The notes below the pieces were generated by a model. That model was not told the DNA's origin. It was given only the letters and a program-made list of their open reading frames with translations, and searched no databases. Made by a program: the position numbers and the translations under genes. A DNA stretch of 64,000 nucleotides, taken from NCBI GenBank assembly GCA_029783825.1, contig JAREIK010000343.1, positions 2,518,501-2,582,500 on the forward strand. Reading direction: 5' to 3'. This DNA comes from Sapria himalayana. Taxonomy: Eukaryota; Streptophyta; Magnoliopsida; Malpighiales; Rafflesiaceae. This document shows, piece after piece, positions 1 to 11,379 of the stretch; position 1 is the first letter of the stretch, and each line of letters opens with the position of its first letter.

Positions 1-498
1 AGTCAACTAACACAAATCAAGCATTCTCATCTTGATCACAAATTAGTGATAAAAGTCCAAAAAGAACAATCAATAGATTAATAACAATCAAGGATCTACT
101 AGGACACCTTACATAGAAGTGAGACTATATAATTTATCATATTTAATCTCAAATAAAATCTTTATCAATATCATTTAATTCTACAAAACAAAACCACTAA
201 GATAAAAAATAAAATATATTGCTTAGAAAAATAACTCAGTGAAAAAAAAATTATTAGGATAATCAATTAATTGTTTGTTTTATCATTAGTATTATAACAT
301 TCATGAAATAAGGAAATTATATATTAAACAAACAGTGATTACATGTGATTGTTGGCTCCAACATCTGAAGTAGTAAGATGGGTCACAAAAATTATGATAT
401 CTAAAAATTAAGTATTTATTATTATCTTAGAGATGAGTTTTACCTACTCTTCTCTATTAAGCATCACAATGGAAGAACTCTGTGAAAATCCTCGAATG
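1..498. other. AT-rich flank, probably FREE1 intron 6
   Basis: No coding signal, repeat unit or RNA gene is recognised. By position it should lie in the last FREE1 intron(s) if the missing 3' exons are beyond the left edge; if the gene is truncated it is 3' flank. Confidence 0.4.
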
Positions 499-744
499 GC
501 TCCAACCTATGTTGCACGGACACGGATACGGACACGCGGATACGACACGGCAGGATACGGGGACACGGCAAATTTCAAAAAACTAGGATACGGATACGGC
601 TAGGACACGGCATGAAAAAAAAATTAAATATAAATATTTAACATTAACAGAAATTTAAATAAATAAATAAAATGCTCAAACTTTATTTTTACAAACATTC
701 AAACACAAACATAAGAAATATTAAAACAAAAGATTAGCATTTTC

Positions 745-3123
745 TTATGAATCAAACAAAATAGCTTCCAGTTCAGGTTCATCAAGAGAAAGATCTGCAA
801 TCTCGAGAATTCCAGCATTTTCAATATCCATTGATTCAAAACCATCACCTCCAATATCTCACATTTTAGATTCGCCTTCATTATAATTTGGAGATCTCCT
901 TGACAGAAGTCGAAGATTGTTATGGATATAAACTAAGTCTTCAGCTCTTTGTGGTGTCAACTTGTTTCTCTTCATGGAGTGAATAAAATTATAAGTGCTC
1001 CAATTTCTTTCACAACATGAGGATGAACAAGGTTGTCCTAACAATTTTAATGCAATAGATTGAAGCATCGGTGCAGCAGTTCCATGAACAACCCACCATT
1101 TAATAGGACTCATATACCACCTGTCTTTTATGGAATCACTACTAGAAAAATCTTCAAAAAATGCAGAAAATATAGCATACTCGTCATTTGCTCTTCTCCT
1201 TTCACCTTTATTAGAAAAATATCTCTCAAAACATTTTTTTTCTTTCTCTTACTATTTCTAAATCTCGATGTGGTGGAACACGATCACCAGACTCTGCAAG
1301 CCATTGTTGACTATAATACCTGCAAGTTATGTTATAACATTAGTTATAAAATATTAAAAATCATAGAATATCATTTATATTAAAATTATCATAATCTATA
1401 ATTTAAACTCGTAAGATTACCTTGGATTTAAGGAATGAGCAAGAGAATGTAAAGGTGTGTGACTTTTATTCCATCTTTCCACCAGGATATCATTCACAAT
1501 ATAAAAAAACCTATAGGTTAAAATACATAGCAAATCATATAAGTTCAATTATAATTAAAACTTAAACTTTCAATCAAAATAATAAAAATTAAAAATTAAA
1601 TTAAAAGTATACCTTGAATTATCTGTGGGGCTTTTATGTTCTTTCTTAAAAATAGCTTCCTTCACTTTTTCGATCATAGAATCCCACCACTCATAAATAT
1701 TGTGAAGGCAAGGTTTATCAGTGTCAGCTAATCGAAGCATCTCATAAATAGGAGTTGAAAAACTGAGGATATAATCTACATTCATCCAAAAGTCTTCATT
1801 TAGGATTTTATCCTTTACTTCTTTAGCTTTCACTAAATCATCATCTTTATACATTTCTCATTCTTCACTTATCACTAATTGCTCCAAACCTCTTTTTATT
1901 GTTTTAAATCGTTTAATCATAACAATAGTTGAAGCAAACCGTGTATCGGCCACTGAAAGTAACTTCAGCTTGCAATGATTATTAAACATTGATAATCTCA
2001 TTGCATGATTCATAATGAAATTCTTGATAAAAAAAATATCACTTGATACTTGAGCGATCCAACCACACTGTTCCATCATATCATCATATTTAGAGTTTGT
2101 TGGTGCACAAATATTCTTCAAAGCAAGATTAAGAGTATGAACCACACACGGGGTCCAAAAGATATGCCGAAATTTTGATTCCACAATGTATCCTGCTGCT
2201 TTGCAAGCTGCAGCATTATCAGTTATAACTTGAACTACCTTTTGTGGACCAATCTCTTGTATAGCATTAATCAATAAATCAGCTATAAAATGTTTGTCCT
2301 TAATCTCTCCTTCGCAGTTTATTGCTTTCAAAAACATTGGTCCACTTTCTGAGACTGCCATGATATTAATAAGTGGTCTTCTTTGAGCATCTGACCATCC
2401 ATCACTACAAATGCTCACTCCTTTCTCATTCCAAGTCTTCTTGATTGGTTCTAATAGATTATCAATATTATTCTTCTCCTTCTGCAATAATGTTGTTCTT
2501 AATGTATTATAGCTTGGTGGGACATAACCTGGTAGTTGACTTGCACTTTTAAAGGCACGTGCATAATAAGGATTTCTAGCTAATTGAAAAGACAACCCTC
2601 CAGAATAAAACAACCTAGCTATCTCACTGTCAACTAATTCACGTGCACCAATTTTGAATGCATTTTCAATTGATCCCATAGTTCCCTTTCTCTTTTTTAG
2701 ATCAATAGGATTAGCACTAGAAGAGGAATTCTCAAAAAAAGAATCAGCAATACTTAATGTGGGTAAAGAAACTAACTTAGGATTAGATTTTTTCATTCTC
2801 TGTTCAGATTCCTCCATCATCCTTCGCATCTCAATCAAATTTTGATTTGTTACTTTAGTACATGATGCAATCCCAGCCCCTTTAATTTTTAACAAGTGAG
2901 CCTTGACTCTATAATATGATCCTCTATATATTTGTCTACAAAAATTACATTGAAAAGTAACATTTCCTCCCCCTTTTCCTTTATCTAAATTTGCATCTTT
3001 CGTGACATATTTCCATAATGGAGCATTATCATCAACATCTTGAATATTTTCTTGATTACTTGAAGGCTCAGAATTACAACTCATTTTATTATATAATTCT
3101 GCATGAAAAAAAAAATTATGCAT
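745..3123 (-). pseudogene. hAT transposase (BED zinc finger, DUF659, C-terminal dimerisation domain), lightly damaged
   Basis: The gene reads leftward. The likely start is the ATG at 3084 (MSCNSEP). A BED finger follows (LWKYVTK, then FQCNFCRQIY and a His-rich helix), then the DUF659 core (ICSDGWSDAQRRPLINIMAV, VITDNAAACKAAG, IFWTPCVVHTLNL). It continues after a TGA at 1858-1860 into MYKDDDLVKAKEVKDKIL and IYEMLRLADTDKPC, reaches a splice donor at about 1617, then an exon at about 1500-1423 (VERWNKSHTPLHSLAHSLNP) and a last exon from about 1310 containing the dimerisation motif CCERNWSTYNFIHS. Damage is light: two TGA codons where relatives have Trp (1858-1860 and about 857) and one extra base in an A-run near 1235. 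Both stops fit G-to-A changes. With so few lesions the copy was probably active recently. Confidence 0.88.
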
Positions 3124-3711
3124 TTTAAATAATCTATATTAATTCAAAATTAATTTAATCTTATTTTTTTTTCTCCATCAATAATTTATTACATTTTTCA
3201 TTATATTTTTATTATTTTCATAAAATAATAATTTATTTTAAATAAATTATATAACAAAAACTATTATACTTACATATTATATATTACTAAATATTACAAT
3301 TACATAATACATACTAACAACTTAACAAGAGTATTCATATTTAAATATTCCATATTTTAATATTGCATATTTATTATTATTCTTAAAATTATGTATTTAA
3401 AAATAAAATAAATTATTTATTTATTATATTTTGTATATATATTATACAAACAATAATAATTAAAATAAAAAAAAAATATATTTAAGCCCTCTAACCCCTG
3501 CCCCCTCCCGTTACAGCTTCTAACTCCCTCTAACATATATTTTAAATACCGTATTTTAAAATAATTTAAAATTCTGTTTTTTAAAATAATTTAAAATAAA
3601 ATTAAACCTCTAAAATTCTGTTTTTTAAAATAATTTAAAATAAAATTAAACCTCTAAAATTCTGTTTTTTATTTTAAATACCTTTAAAATAAAATACAGT
3701 ATTTTAATCTT

Positions 3712-3880
3712 TCCCCCCCTCCCCCGCACAGAAACTTCCCCCCCTCCCCCGCACAGAAACTTTCCCCCCCTCCCGAAAACCCCTTTCCCACCCCTCCCTC
3801 CCGAAAATCCCTCCCGAAACCCCCCCACCGAACCCCCCTCCCGAAACCCCCCCCCCCCCCCTCCCGATTTTCAATTTTCG
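3712..3880 (-). repeat. C-rich tract with CCCCCTCCCGAAA-type repeats in the hAT element
   Basis: Runs of five or more C on the plus strand alternate with short spacers such as gcacagaaactt and gaaaac. The minus strand is therefore a series of G-runs able in principle to form G-quadruplexes. It lies in the 5' region of the transposase gene. The apparent glycine-rich frame over it is a by-product of base composition. Confidence 0.7.
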
Positions 3881-4168
3881 AACTCTCCCCCTCCCGATTT
3901 TTTGATTTTCGAACTCTCCGTTCCAGATATAGATTTAAATCCTTACCTTAGGTATAGTCGGCGGATCGGCGGCGTGCTCCTCACTGTCGGCGGTGTGCTC
4001 CTCAATTCGATGGAGATGTAAGAGTAATTCTTAATAAATGGGGTATTTCCGACGCGTTAGACTTTAAAAATGCTGTGGTTGGTAGAAGACGCGTTGGTAG
4101 GTAAAGACGCGTCGGGAGGTAAATGGATGTTCACCGGAAAACTCGTCGGATACGTCTCCGACGCGTAT

Positions 4169-4230
4169 CCGATACGCCACGTGGCGTATCTCAGTCGGAT
4201 TCGTTTCCGATACGCCACGTGGCGTATCGG
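4169..4230. repeat. Two CACGTG-centred perfect palindromes
   Basis: At 4207-4230 a 24-bp perfect palindrome reads CCGATACGCCAC followed by its exact reverse complement. A second copy at 4171-4190 keeps 20 bp. The centre CACGTG is a G-box. The same palindrome recurs in the three shorter relatives (about 5156-5179, 15327-15350 and 18180-18202) with 1-3 changes, so it is a family hallmark, not chance. Confidence 0.85.
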
Positions 4231-4330
4231 ACACGTATCCGACGCGTGTCCGACCCGTGTCCGCGTGTCCAGGTGTCCGACACGCGGACACGGTGCTTCC
4301 AAGCCGTGTCCGTGCAACACAGGCTCCAAC

Positions 4331-5104
4331 AATCCTCCCTCGCGACACTGTGAGTGATCTTAGCATCCTCTATGAAAATAACTATCATATTTCAGATATA
4401 TTCATTCTTCTTACATTATGTGCACCACAAAAAAAAAAATTTGCATTTTCATATAAATAACATGTCACACATCATCGCACTCGCTATTGACGACATTTTT
4501 GAGTTGATGTCGTTAACACACAATGTATACTCCGAACAATAATGCATTTTAAATTTTTTTTCTTTTTTTTTGTTTTTTTTCTACAATTTTTGTGCAAAAT
4601 CAACACGATTAAAAATGACGCATATTTTTTTCTTTTATTTGTATTTTAACACACCATTACACTCCCTATAACTATCATATCTCTAATATACTTGAACGTC
4701 TTCCTCAATTTTTGGTTATCAAGTATATTTTCAAATAACACATTATAAAAAAATATTATTTAACAAAATAATTACTTTATTCACAATCTCTTACCAAGAC
4801 ATGATAATGACACCCACGATTATATAATATAATTTTCTTAATTACTTCAACACCTAAAAATATATATATATGATACTCATCTGAGATAAATAAAATACTA
4901 TTAACGTCAATATTAATTTTTTTAGTATTACTCATTTAAAGAGTTCAGACAAGACAAAGATTTAAAAATTTTATATTTAAATATTTTACTTTTCCTTACT
5001 CTCCTAAAATCTTTTTTTTTTGAGCCTCCAAATAAAAGTAAATATTACCTTTCATCCACTTTTAAACTTATTGAATCAGATTATAATGATTTTTTACTTG
5101 GATT
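4331..5104. other. AT-rich spacer
   Basis: The stretch between two hAT insertions contains A- and T-runs only. No gene, RNA or recognisable transposon part was seen. Confidence 0.5.
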
Positions 5105-5112
5105 ATCATATA

Positions 5113-5854
5113 CTATGTTGCACGGATACTCCTAGGAACTACCGTGTCGCCGTGTCCGATATGCCACGTGGCGTATCGGATACGCATTAGAGACATATCC
5201 GATGCGTTGTTCGGAAACAGTCATCATTAATAACAGATGCGTCGTTTACCTACAGACACGTCGTTTACCAACTGACGCTTTTTTACGATTCTAACGCGTC
5301 GAAAATACACTATATATTAACTATTACTCCTACATCTCCAACAAATTGAGGAGCACACCGCCGACAGTAAGTTGCCGACAAGCCGATTGCGAGAAATAAT
5401 TATCAATTATCATTGCGTCAAACGGAGAGGGGAGGAGCACCCCGCCGAGGCGCCGACAATACTTAAGGTAACCTAATTCTATAAAGGGAAGGGGAGTTTT
5501 GGAATCTATATCAGGAGAGGGGAGAGTTCGAAAATCAAAACTGTAAAGGGAGAGTGGTGGGGGGGAGGGGAGGGGGGGGGGGGGGTGTAAGAGGGTTTAA
5601 ATTTTTTTTACATTATTTTAAAATACAGAATTTTAAATTATTTTAAAATACAGAATTTAAAATTATTTTAAAATACAGTATTTTAAATTATTTTAAAATA
5701 CCTAATATTTATAATTAATTTTTATTTTTAATTTTATTTTTTTTATCATGACGTATCCTAGTCGTATCCGTATCCTAATTTTTTAGAATTTGCCGTGTCC
5801 CCGTATCCTGCCGTGTCGTATCTCCTTGTCCGTATCCGTGTCCGTGCAACATAG
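5113..5854 (-). mobile_element. Non-autonomous hAT element, 742 bp, inverted relative of the 3.8-kb element
   Basis: Ends are CTATGTTGCACGG and CCGTGCAACATAG, a perfect 13-bp inverted repeat. The octamer atcatata is duplicated exactly at 5105-5112 and 5855-5862. The interior keeps both subterminal zones (CACGTG palindrome near 5168 and the GGATACGG words near 5750-5840), a G-run and AT filler, but no transposase. Orientation is opposite to the other three copies. It is probably a deletion derivative mobilised by the autonomous element. Confidence 0.93.
5557..5585 (+). repeat. G-run with quadruplex potential inside the hAT derivative
   Basis: Successive runs of 7, 4 and 14 G separated by single bases on the plus strand. 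It is the inverted counterpart of the C-rich tract in the 3.8-kb relative, which confirms the inverted orientation of this copy. Confidence 0.75.
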
Positions 5855-6294
5855 ATCATATATAATAACAAGTATAATAGAAATAGCTTATAGTTTTGAT
5901 AGAGATGATGAGATTTTCTTATCTTCTCTCAATCTACACGAGATTTTTCTATGTAATTTATTATTCAGATCTTCATGTTTATTTAAGAAAAAAAAAAGAG
6001 AAATTACTTAGTAAATAGTAAATTTAGTACTTAGAAAATTTAATCTTTCGATTATACAAAAAATTATGCTAATCACTCAAACCTTCTCATAACAATGCAA
6101 AAAATTATACATATGTCACTCTTAAGACAGATAAAGTACAATTAAGAGTCAATGTTACTTTTTTTGAACATGACTTTTTTAAAAAAAAAAATCTAGATGA
6201 GACAGATTTAGAAGTTTTATCTAATGTGACTCGTCATTTCTCTCCTAGATGCTCTTTTGAACATCCAACTATGTGCCTAAAGTATTAGAAAAGA

Positions 6295-6534
6295 TCATGA
6301 ATGCCCAACTAAGTTGTTCATAAAATTGAGGAGAATTTTCTTTTCACTCATATCATGAGCCTTAGGTATTAGAAAAGAGAATACATTGACATAATCATAT
6401 ATCAATTTTGTGTGCTTGAGATGCTTGATCTTTTTTTTTTGTTTCATACATGTTACATCCTCTAAATAGAACTGTTCATGGCCTCTCTCTTGAAGGCAGC
6501 CCATGTATCTATGGTGCATCTCCTTTTCTAGCAT
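6295..6534 (-). mobile_element. Ty3/gypsy-type gag fragment (Retrotrans_gag-like)
   Basis: The minus frame is open for 79 codons. It reads EQFYLEDVTCMKQKKKIKHL followed by LIYDYVNVFSFLIPKAHDMS and EKKILLNFMNNL. This matches the retroviral-type gag pattern of plant gypsy elements (EFRxQFYPE..., R/KxLxHTGxIxEYVxxFSxLMLxIPxMSEKxxLFxFMxGL). No LTR, primer site or pol was seen around it, so it is an isolated scrap. It is the only gypsy trace noticed in the window. Assigned by motif resemblance only. Confidence 0.6.
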
Positions 6535-6896
6535 ATCTCAAAGAAGAGATATCTTCAGATCTACATTTATACTAACAAAATTTAAAAAATAAATTGCAAA
6601 ACTATAGTAGACAATGATTATGATAGTAGATCATGATCAATAATTAAAATTTAAATATTTTAAAATAATAACATATTATACATACTACCTCATCACATTC
6701 TTTTAGTTAATTGCATTAATAATAGTATATTTATTTTTTAAAATTTTATATAAATTATTTAATTATTTATATATTATATCTTCTTATTCAAATGATAATT
6801 TAATAAAAATAAATATAAAATTTAAAATATTTTGTACACATTCAACTTTGTTCTCTAAATCCATGCAAATAGTAATACAATATATTTATAGAACAC

Positions 6897-8557
6897 TCCT
6901 CCAATAACTTGTTAAAATACATCACCCATATTATAAAGACATTTATAAGTGTATACTAAAATACATATAATGGTAACATCATAAAAAATATTCAAATTTA
7001 AAAAAAAAACATCCCGCAACTACTTAAAATTATTATAATTTTATTAATTTTATTATTTATAAAATCTGAAACATTATTTTAATATTCTATATAAAATTTT
7101 AACATTGTGTATGTTCAGTTTCAAATGTGTTGTAATCAAAATTTTCTTTTAAATTTTACTAATTTACATAAAATAACAAAATTTTATAATTTATTTATTG
7201 AATGAAAAAAATCTTATGCTATATCAAATAACTTTTAATGATGATAGTACTAACTTTAAATCAACTTGAACTATTTAACTAATATGACAAATACATATCA
7301 CATGAAAAAGTGATTTTGGTGGACATTCTCTGATTATTATTATAAATAACTATATAATATTATTATTTTTTGAAATATTATTAAGGTGTTACTAAAATTT
7401 ATTTTGAATACTGAAAATTACTCTGAAATACAAACACTTAAAATATTTCTTAGATAATTATTTATGACAAGCTCATCATGAGAATAAAATAATATATGAA
7501 AACCTAAAATTAAGTTCAATGTATATAAATAATATTATTATAATTACTTAATATATCAGAGACTACCAATACAATACCATTGTTTTTTAAATTATTTGAT
7601 AAATTATTTTTTTTATTTTTATAATATTTTATCATATAATTATGAGAAAGTATCCTATTTATCATATGTGAGAGTTGAGCATATTTATAAATGAAATATA
7701 TAAATCTAGAATCTTAAGATTTCAACAGACATCACATATGAATTATCATTCTATTTAACTTTAATTATGAATTATTATACAAAAAAAAATCATTAAAGAT
7801 GTATTAAATTCAATTTCAACTACAAATAATTAGAATTGTAAATGATTTAATTTATTATTTTTTTTGATATATTATTTTGTCAAACATTGAATATGACTCA
7901 TGCTACTATTAGTTTAATAATTATATATATTTTTATAATATTTCTATTGGACCATGTTTTTTATCTCTCTTCTGATAATTTTTTTCTTATATTGAAGTGA
8001 TTTTATATTATAGGTGTGTGTCTATTAATCTTATATTTTTTAATTTAGAAGAAAAGGTAATAACAAAAATAATAAATTCACTATTTTTATTATTTAAGTA
8101 ATTAGGATTCATTTTTTATTTTTTAAAAAAATATTAAAATAGTTAAAATAGAAGAAATAAAATAAATAAATCAAATAATAAAAAATAGATATATTAATCT
8201 TATGATATCGATTACTTGTAGCATTGAAATTATTGAAAGTCAACTCAACTAAAAAAATATTCAAAAAAAAAAAAGAGAAATAAAAAAATAGAATAATAAA
8301 AAATAAATTATGTAAGAAAAAAATATAATTAATAATATTTATAAACATTTATGAGTGCAATTTATAGAAAAAAAATCAAAAAAATATTTTTTAGCCATCA
8401 TAGACATTGATGATGACTATATAACCATTTTTTAATTAAATAACTGAATCAATTGAGCAAGGCCATGGTTGTAAAGCCTTGTCCCATGATTCATCAAGTA
8501 TACTATCCTAAAGGTGTCTTTATAATATGAGTGATGTGTTTTAACAAGTTACTGGAC
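6897..8557. repeat. Inverted repeat arms about 59 bp, 1.5 kb apart (6897-6955 and 8498-8557)
   Basis: The left arm contains AACTTGTTAAAATACATCAC and CATATTATAAAGACA; the right arm is its reverse complement with roughly 80% identity over about 59 bp. The arms may be ends of one element or two oppositely oriented LTR scraps. The 1.5 kb between them is AT-rich with many stops and no recognisable gene. Confidence 0.6.
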
Positions 8558-8559
8558 AC

Positions 8560-9110
8560 TCACTTTTTTGATAAAAATGTATAGAAATAAAAAAAAAAAT
8601 CTTATAAATCAAACTCTTAATAACTTTTTAGACTATTAATATCTTCAATTTGTACAATGAATATGAAAATGCTATCTATGCTCGAAATTAGATAGATAAT
8701 TTATATATATACACCATCCTCAATATTATAATGAAAAAAAAAATATTTTTTTCCTCAAATCTTGATAATGTATTTGACTATGAAAAGCTACAAAAGATAA
8801 GAAAATCCAAATAATATATCATCTTATATTAGTGAAGAGAAATCATTATGATAGTCAACTCCAAAATTACAAGTGAACTCGTTCACAACAAATCTCACAT
8901 TCAAATAATCAACCTGATCATTAGAAGTGATCTTCATCAAGAATACTCACATGTAACTAACAACAAATATTCTCAAAAGTCAAACTAATTCCCAAAGTAC
9001 ATTAAATTAAAAAAAAAATCATCTTTTCCATTATATTTTAAGTTTAACACAAACTTAGATGGAATAATATCATGGCCGATAACTTAGGTATTTTAGTATA
9101 ATCAAGTAAA
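8560..9110 (-). mobile_element. Decayed Ty1/copia reverse-transcriptase fragment
   Basis: Translated on the minus strand with stops ignored, it reads VRFVVNEFTCNFGVDYHNDF SSL and onward. This corresponds to the copia RT block RYKARLVAKGFTQ..GVDYxxTFSPV. Several stops and shifts break it. It is a paralogue of the adjacent 9.8-10.3 kb fragment in the same orientation. Confidence 0.65.
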
Positions 9111-9524
9111 ACAATAAAAAAACACAAAAAATAAAAAATATGTAAATACAACAAAATCTTTTAGATAAAGTATTGAATATAATTCTTCAGCTTCTTATTA
9201 GAGATCAAAAAATCAAAATCAAAAAAATTTAAAACAAAATCTTCTGACTTTTTTGAGAACATTTCTTAGTTATGAACTAAATGAGCAAAATCTTTTCTTA
9301 TGAAATAAACATGAAGATCTAAATGTCTAGATTCTCGACTCTCAAAAATCTTGTTTGTAAGAAATATAATACATATATTGTCATATGACACATCAAAAAC
9401 AAGAAAGTATATGAGTCTACAAAAATTCCTTATTTAAAACTAAACAAAGATTCTCATTGAGTTAAGTGATTATCAACTCATTATCCATTATAAAAAATAT
9501 ATCAGCCACGACAAGAAATCAAGA

Positions 9525-9715
9525 TGTGTTTTCAGCCCTAACAAGACTGATTGTAATGGTTGAGAACAAACTCTAGGTATAGGACATGATTTCCTTGGTT
9601 TGAATCTCACCTTTAACCAAGTTGGACTTACCTAGGAGTGGATCGAAATAAATATTCATCTCCTCGTGGGAATAGTTGAGGTACCTAACATGGATCGAGG
9701 ATACTCACGATCATC

Positions 9716-9716
<1 letters not shown>
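9525..9716 (+). mobile_element. Candidate tRNA-derived SINE
   Basis: A box-A-like sequence (tggttgagaac, 9558-9568) is followed about 38 bp later by a good box B (GGTTTGAATCTC, 9597-9608), as in pol III promoters of tRNA-derived SINEs. About 110 bp of mixed-composition sequence follow, ending in a (TA)n(CA)n run. GC content is above the surrounding copia debris. No target duplication was identified, so the borders are approximate. Confidence 0.5.
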
Positions 9717-9750
<34 letters not shown>

Positions 9751-9751
9751 T
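9717..9751. repeat. Compound microsatellite (TA)n(CA)n
   Basis: Alternating TA units run straight into CA units. It may be the tail of the SINE-like element. Confidence 0.9.
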
Positions 9752-10798
9752 AACTATCATATGATCTCTTCTAACAAAAGAATATATTATTTATAACACA
9801 CATACAAACCAAAACAAATAAATATATTTAAAAATCTTATAAATCAAACTATCAGAAACTTATTTAACCCATATAACACCTTTTGCAACCTGCGAAATTA
9901 ATTTTAGAATTCTATCTATACTCAAAAATTATAGAGCTACTTCATATATACTTTCACATCAAGATCAACATAAAGAAACATATTTTTGATGTCTAACTAA
10001 TATATTATTCAATTGTAAAAGACTATAAGAGATATGAGTATCCAAAAGAAAATCATCTTAGATACTGAAACTAAAATATCTTGATAGACAACTCCAATTT
10101 TCTAAGTAAATTTACCCACAATAAATCTCACCTTAGAGCAGACAAACTTACCATTAGGAATTGTCTTCACGTATTACCACATGCAATCAAAAACAAACAT
10201 TCCCAAAAGTCAAACCACTAGTTTTCAAATTTTATTAGAATAGAACAAATTTATCTTTTCTATCATAATTTGATATCAACAAAGAAGAGATAATATCTTA
10301 GAAGACAACTTGAGTCTCCTAATACAATTAACTAGAATATAAAAAAAAGATACAAAATAATAAGAAATATAAAGTGCAATAAAAGTTGTGAGTAAGGTGT
10401 TAGATACAACTGCCCAACTCCTTCAGGAGAGTAAGACATACATCTTTTTTAATACTAGAGTAACTAAGAAAGAGAAACTTAAATATCATGAATATCATTT
10501 TTTTACATTCTGCAAAGAAATCCTAAATAAAATAAGTAATCTCCAATATTTAGAAGATAAATTATCAATCTCCATTAAACAAGACCTAAAAAAGTACACA
10601 GTATGAAAAGATGAAAGAAGATATTGAGTTGATCAATTAATTAGTGGTTAATAATATATCTTTCCAAAAAGATCTTAAACCACTTCTACCATAAATAAAG
10701 TGTTTCAACAATCTATATCAAATATAAATTCTTTTTTTCTCTAGCTTCATTTATAAGTGTGCTAGCACATAAAATATGATAGATAATCTCATAATTAG

Positions 10799-10916
10799 AA
10801 TCATAAGCACAAAACCCATTAGGCATATACTTCAAAATAATCGTAAGCGCAAAATCTATTAGGCATATACTTCAAATAATCATAAGCACAAAATCTATTA
10901 GGGCATTTACTTCAGG
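10799..10916. repeat. Three tandem copies of a 39-40 bp unit
   Basis: Each unit contains AATCATAAGCACAAAA, then C(C/T)(C/T)ATTAGGCATATACTTCAAAT. The copies differ by a few bases and are head to tail at 10799, 10839 and 10878. They lie just upstream of a decayed copia element. Confidence 0.8.
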
Positions 10917-10924
10917 AGATAAAT

Positions 10925-11100
10925 GCAGTGTGTGAACCCTAGTGCATTAACTGTGCACCATGGGTGCAATGTTTGTGCACAGAGGGGGCAATATTGGTGC
11001 ATGGTGGTTGGAGGGTTGGCGCACAGTGGGTATGATATTGGTGCAATGTGTGGAAATTAAATAAGTGCATTGTGTTCAATGTATGTGCAGTATATATGGT
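10925..11100 (+). repeat. GTGCA-rich imperfect repeat zone
   Basis: The words GTGCA, GTGCAATGT and TTGGTGCA recur every 15-35 bp in a G-rich island within AT-rich DNA. A similar island lies at 18290-18540. It precedes copia pol remnants, so it may be gag-region or leader sequence, but no reading frame supports that. Confidence 0.5.
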
Positions 11101-11379
11101 GAACTACAATAACACAAACATTGTTTTGTATCAAAGAATGATAAACTATCTCACAAACGAATCACTCATCAATGAGATGAAAGAGAAGTAACTACATATT
11201 AATTAATGTCAATTAATGATTGTATATGATTTATTTGGTTGATTCTTTTTTTAGGTCATATTATTTTTCATTTTCAGTGATTTAATTAAGAATAAAAAAT
11301 TAATTGATTAAATATACAAAAATTATTAAAAGTGATAGTTTATTAAAACGTATGTCTGATAAATATAGTACTTACAATA

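Larger units (their letters stand above)
507..4322 (-). mobile_element. hAT DNA transposon, near-complete, 3.8 kb, with perfect 8-bp target duplication
   Basis: The element is bounded by 13-bp inverted ends, CTATGTTGCACGG on the left and CCGTGCAACACAG on the right (12/13 complementary). The octamer gctccaac is repeated exactly at 499-506 and 4323-4330, the 8-bp duplication typical of hAT. Subterminal zones are crowded with CGGACACGG/GGATACGG words on both sides, likely transposase binding sites. It encodes a BED/DUF659/dimerisation hAT transposase on the minus strand. The 5' side of the gene (3.5-3.9 kb) is C-rich and the far right end holds two CACGTG-centred palindromes. Three shorter relatives lie nearby. 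Confidence 0.93.
9200..10340 (-). mobile_element. Decayed Ty1/copia RT-RNase H fragment
   Basis: Minus-strand translation of 10340-9820 gives KVRFIVGKFT, then YWLDIKNMFLYVDLDVKVYM-like text and LQKVLYGLNKFLIVWF, the copia LDVKNAFLHGDLxEEVYM and LKKALYGLKQSPRAWF motifs. Around 9330-9240 a stretch resembles the RNase H end (TKHIDIxxHFIREK). A SINE-like sequence and a microsatellite interrupt it at 9525-9751. Many stops are present. Confidence 0.65.

Noticed and set aside
3646..3828. Glycine-rich open frame on the minus strand
   Set aside because: It follows from C-runs in the hAT element and has no start context or conserved domain.
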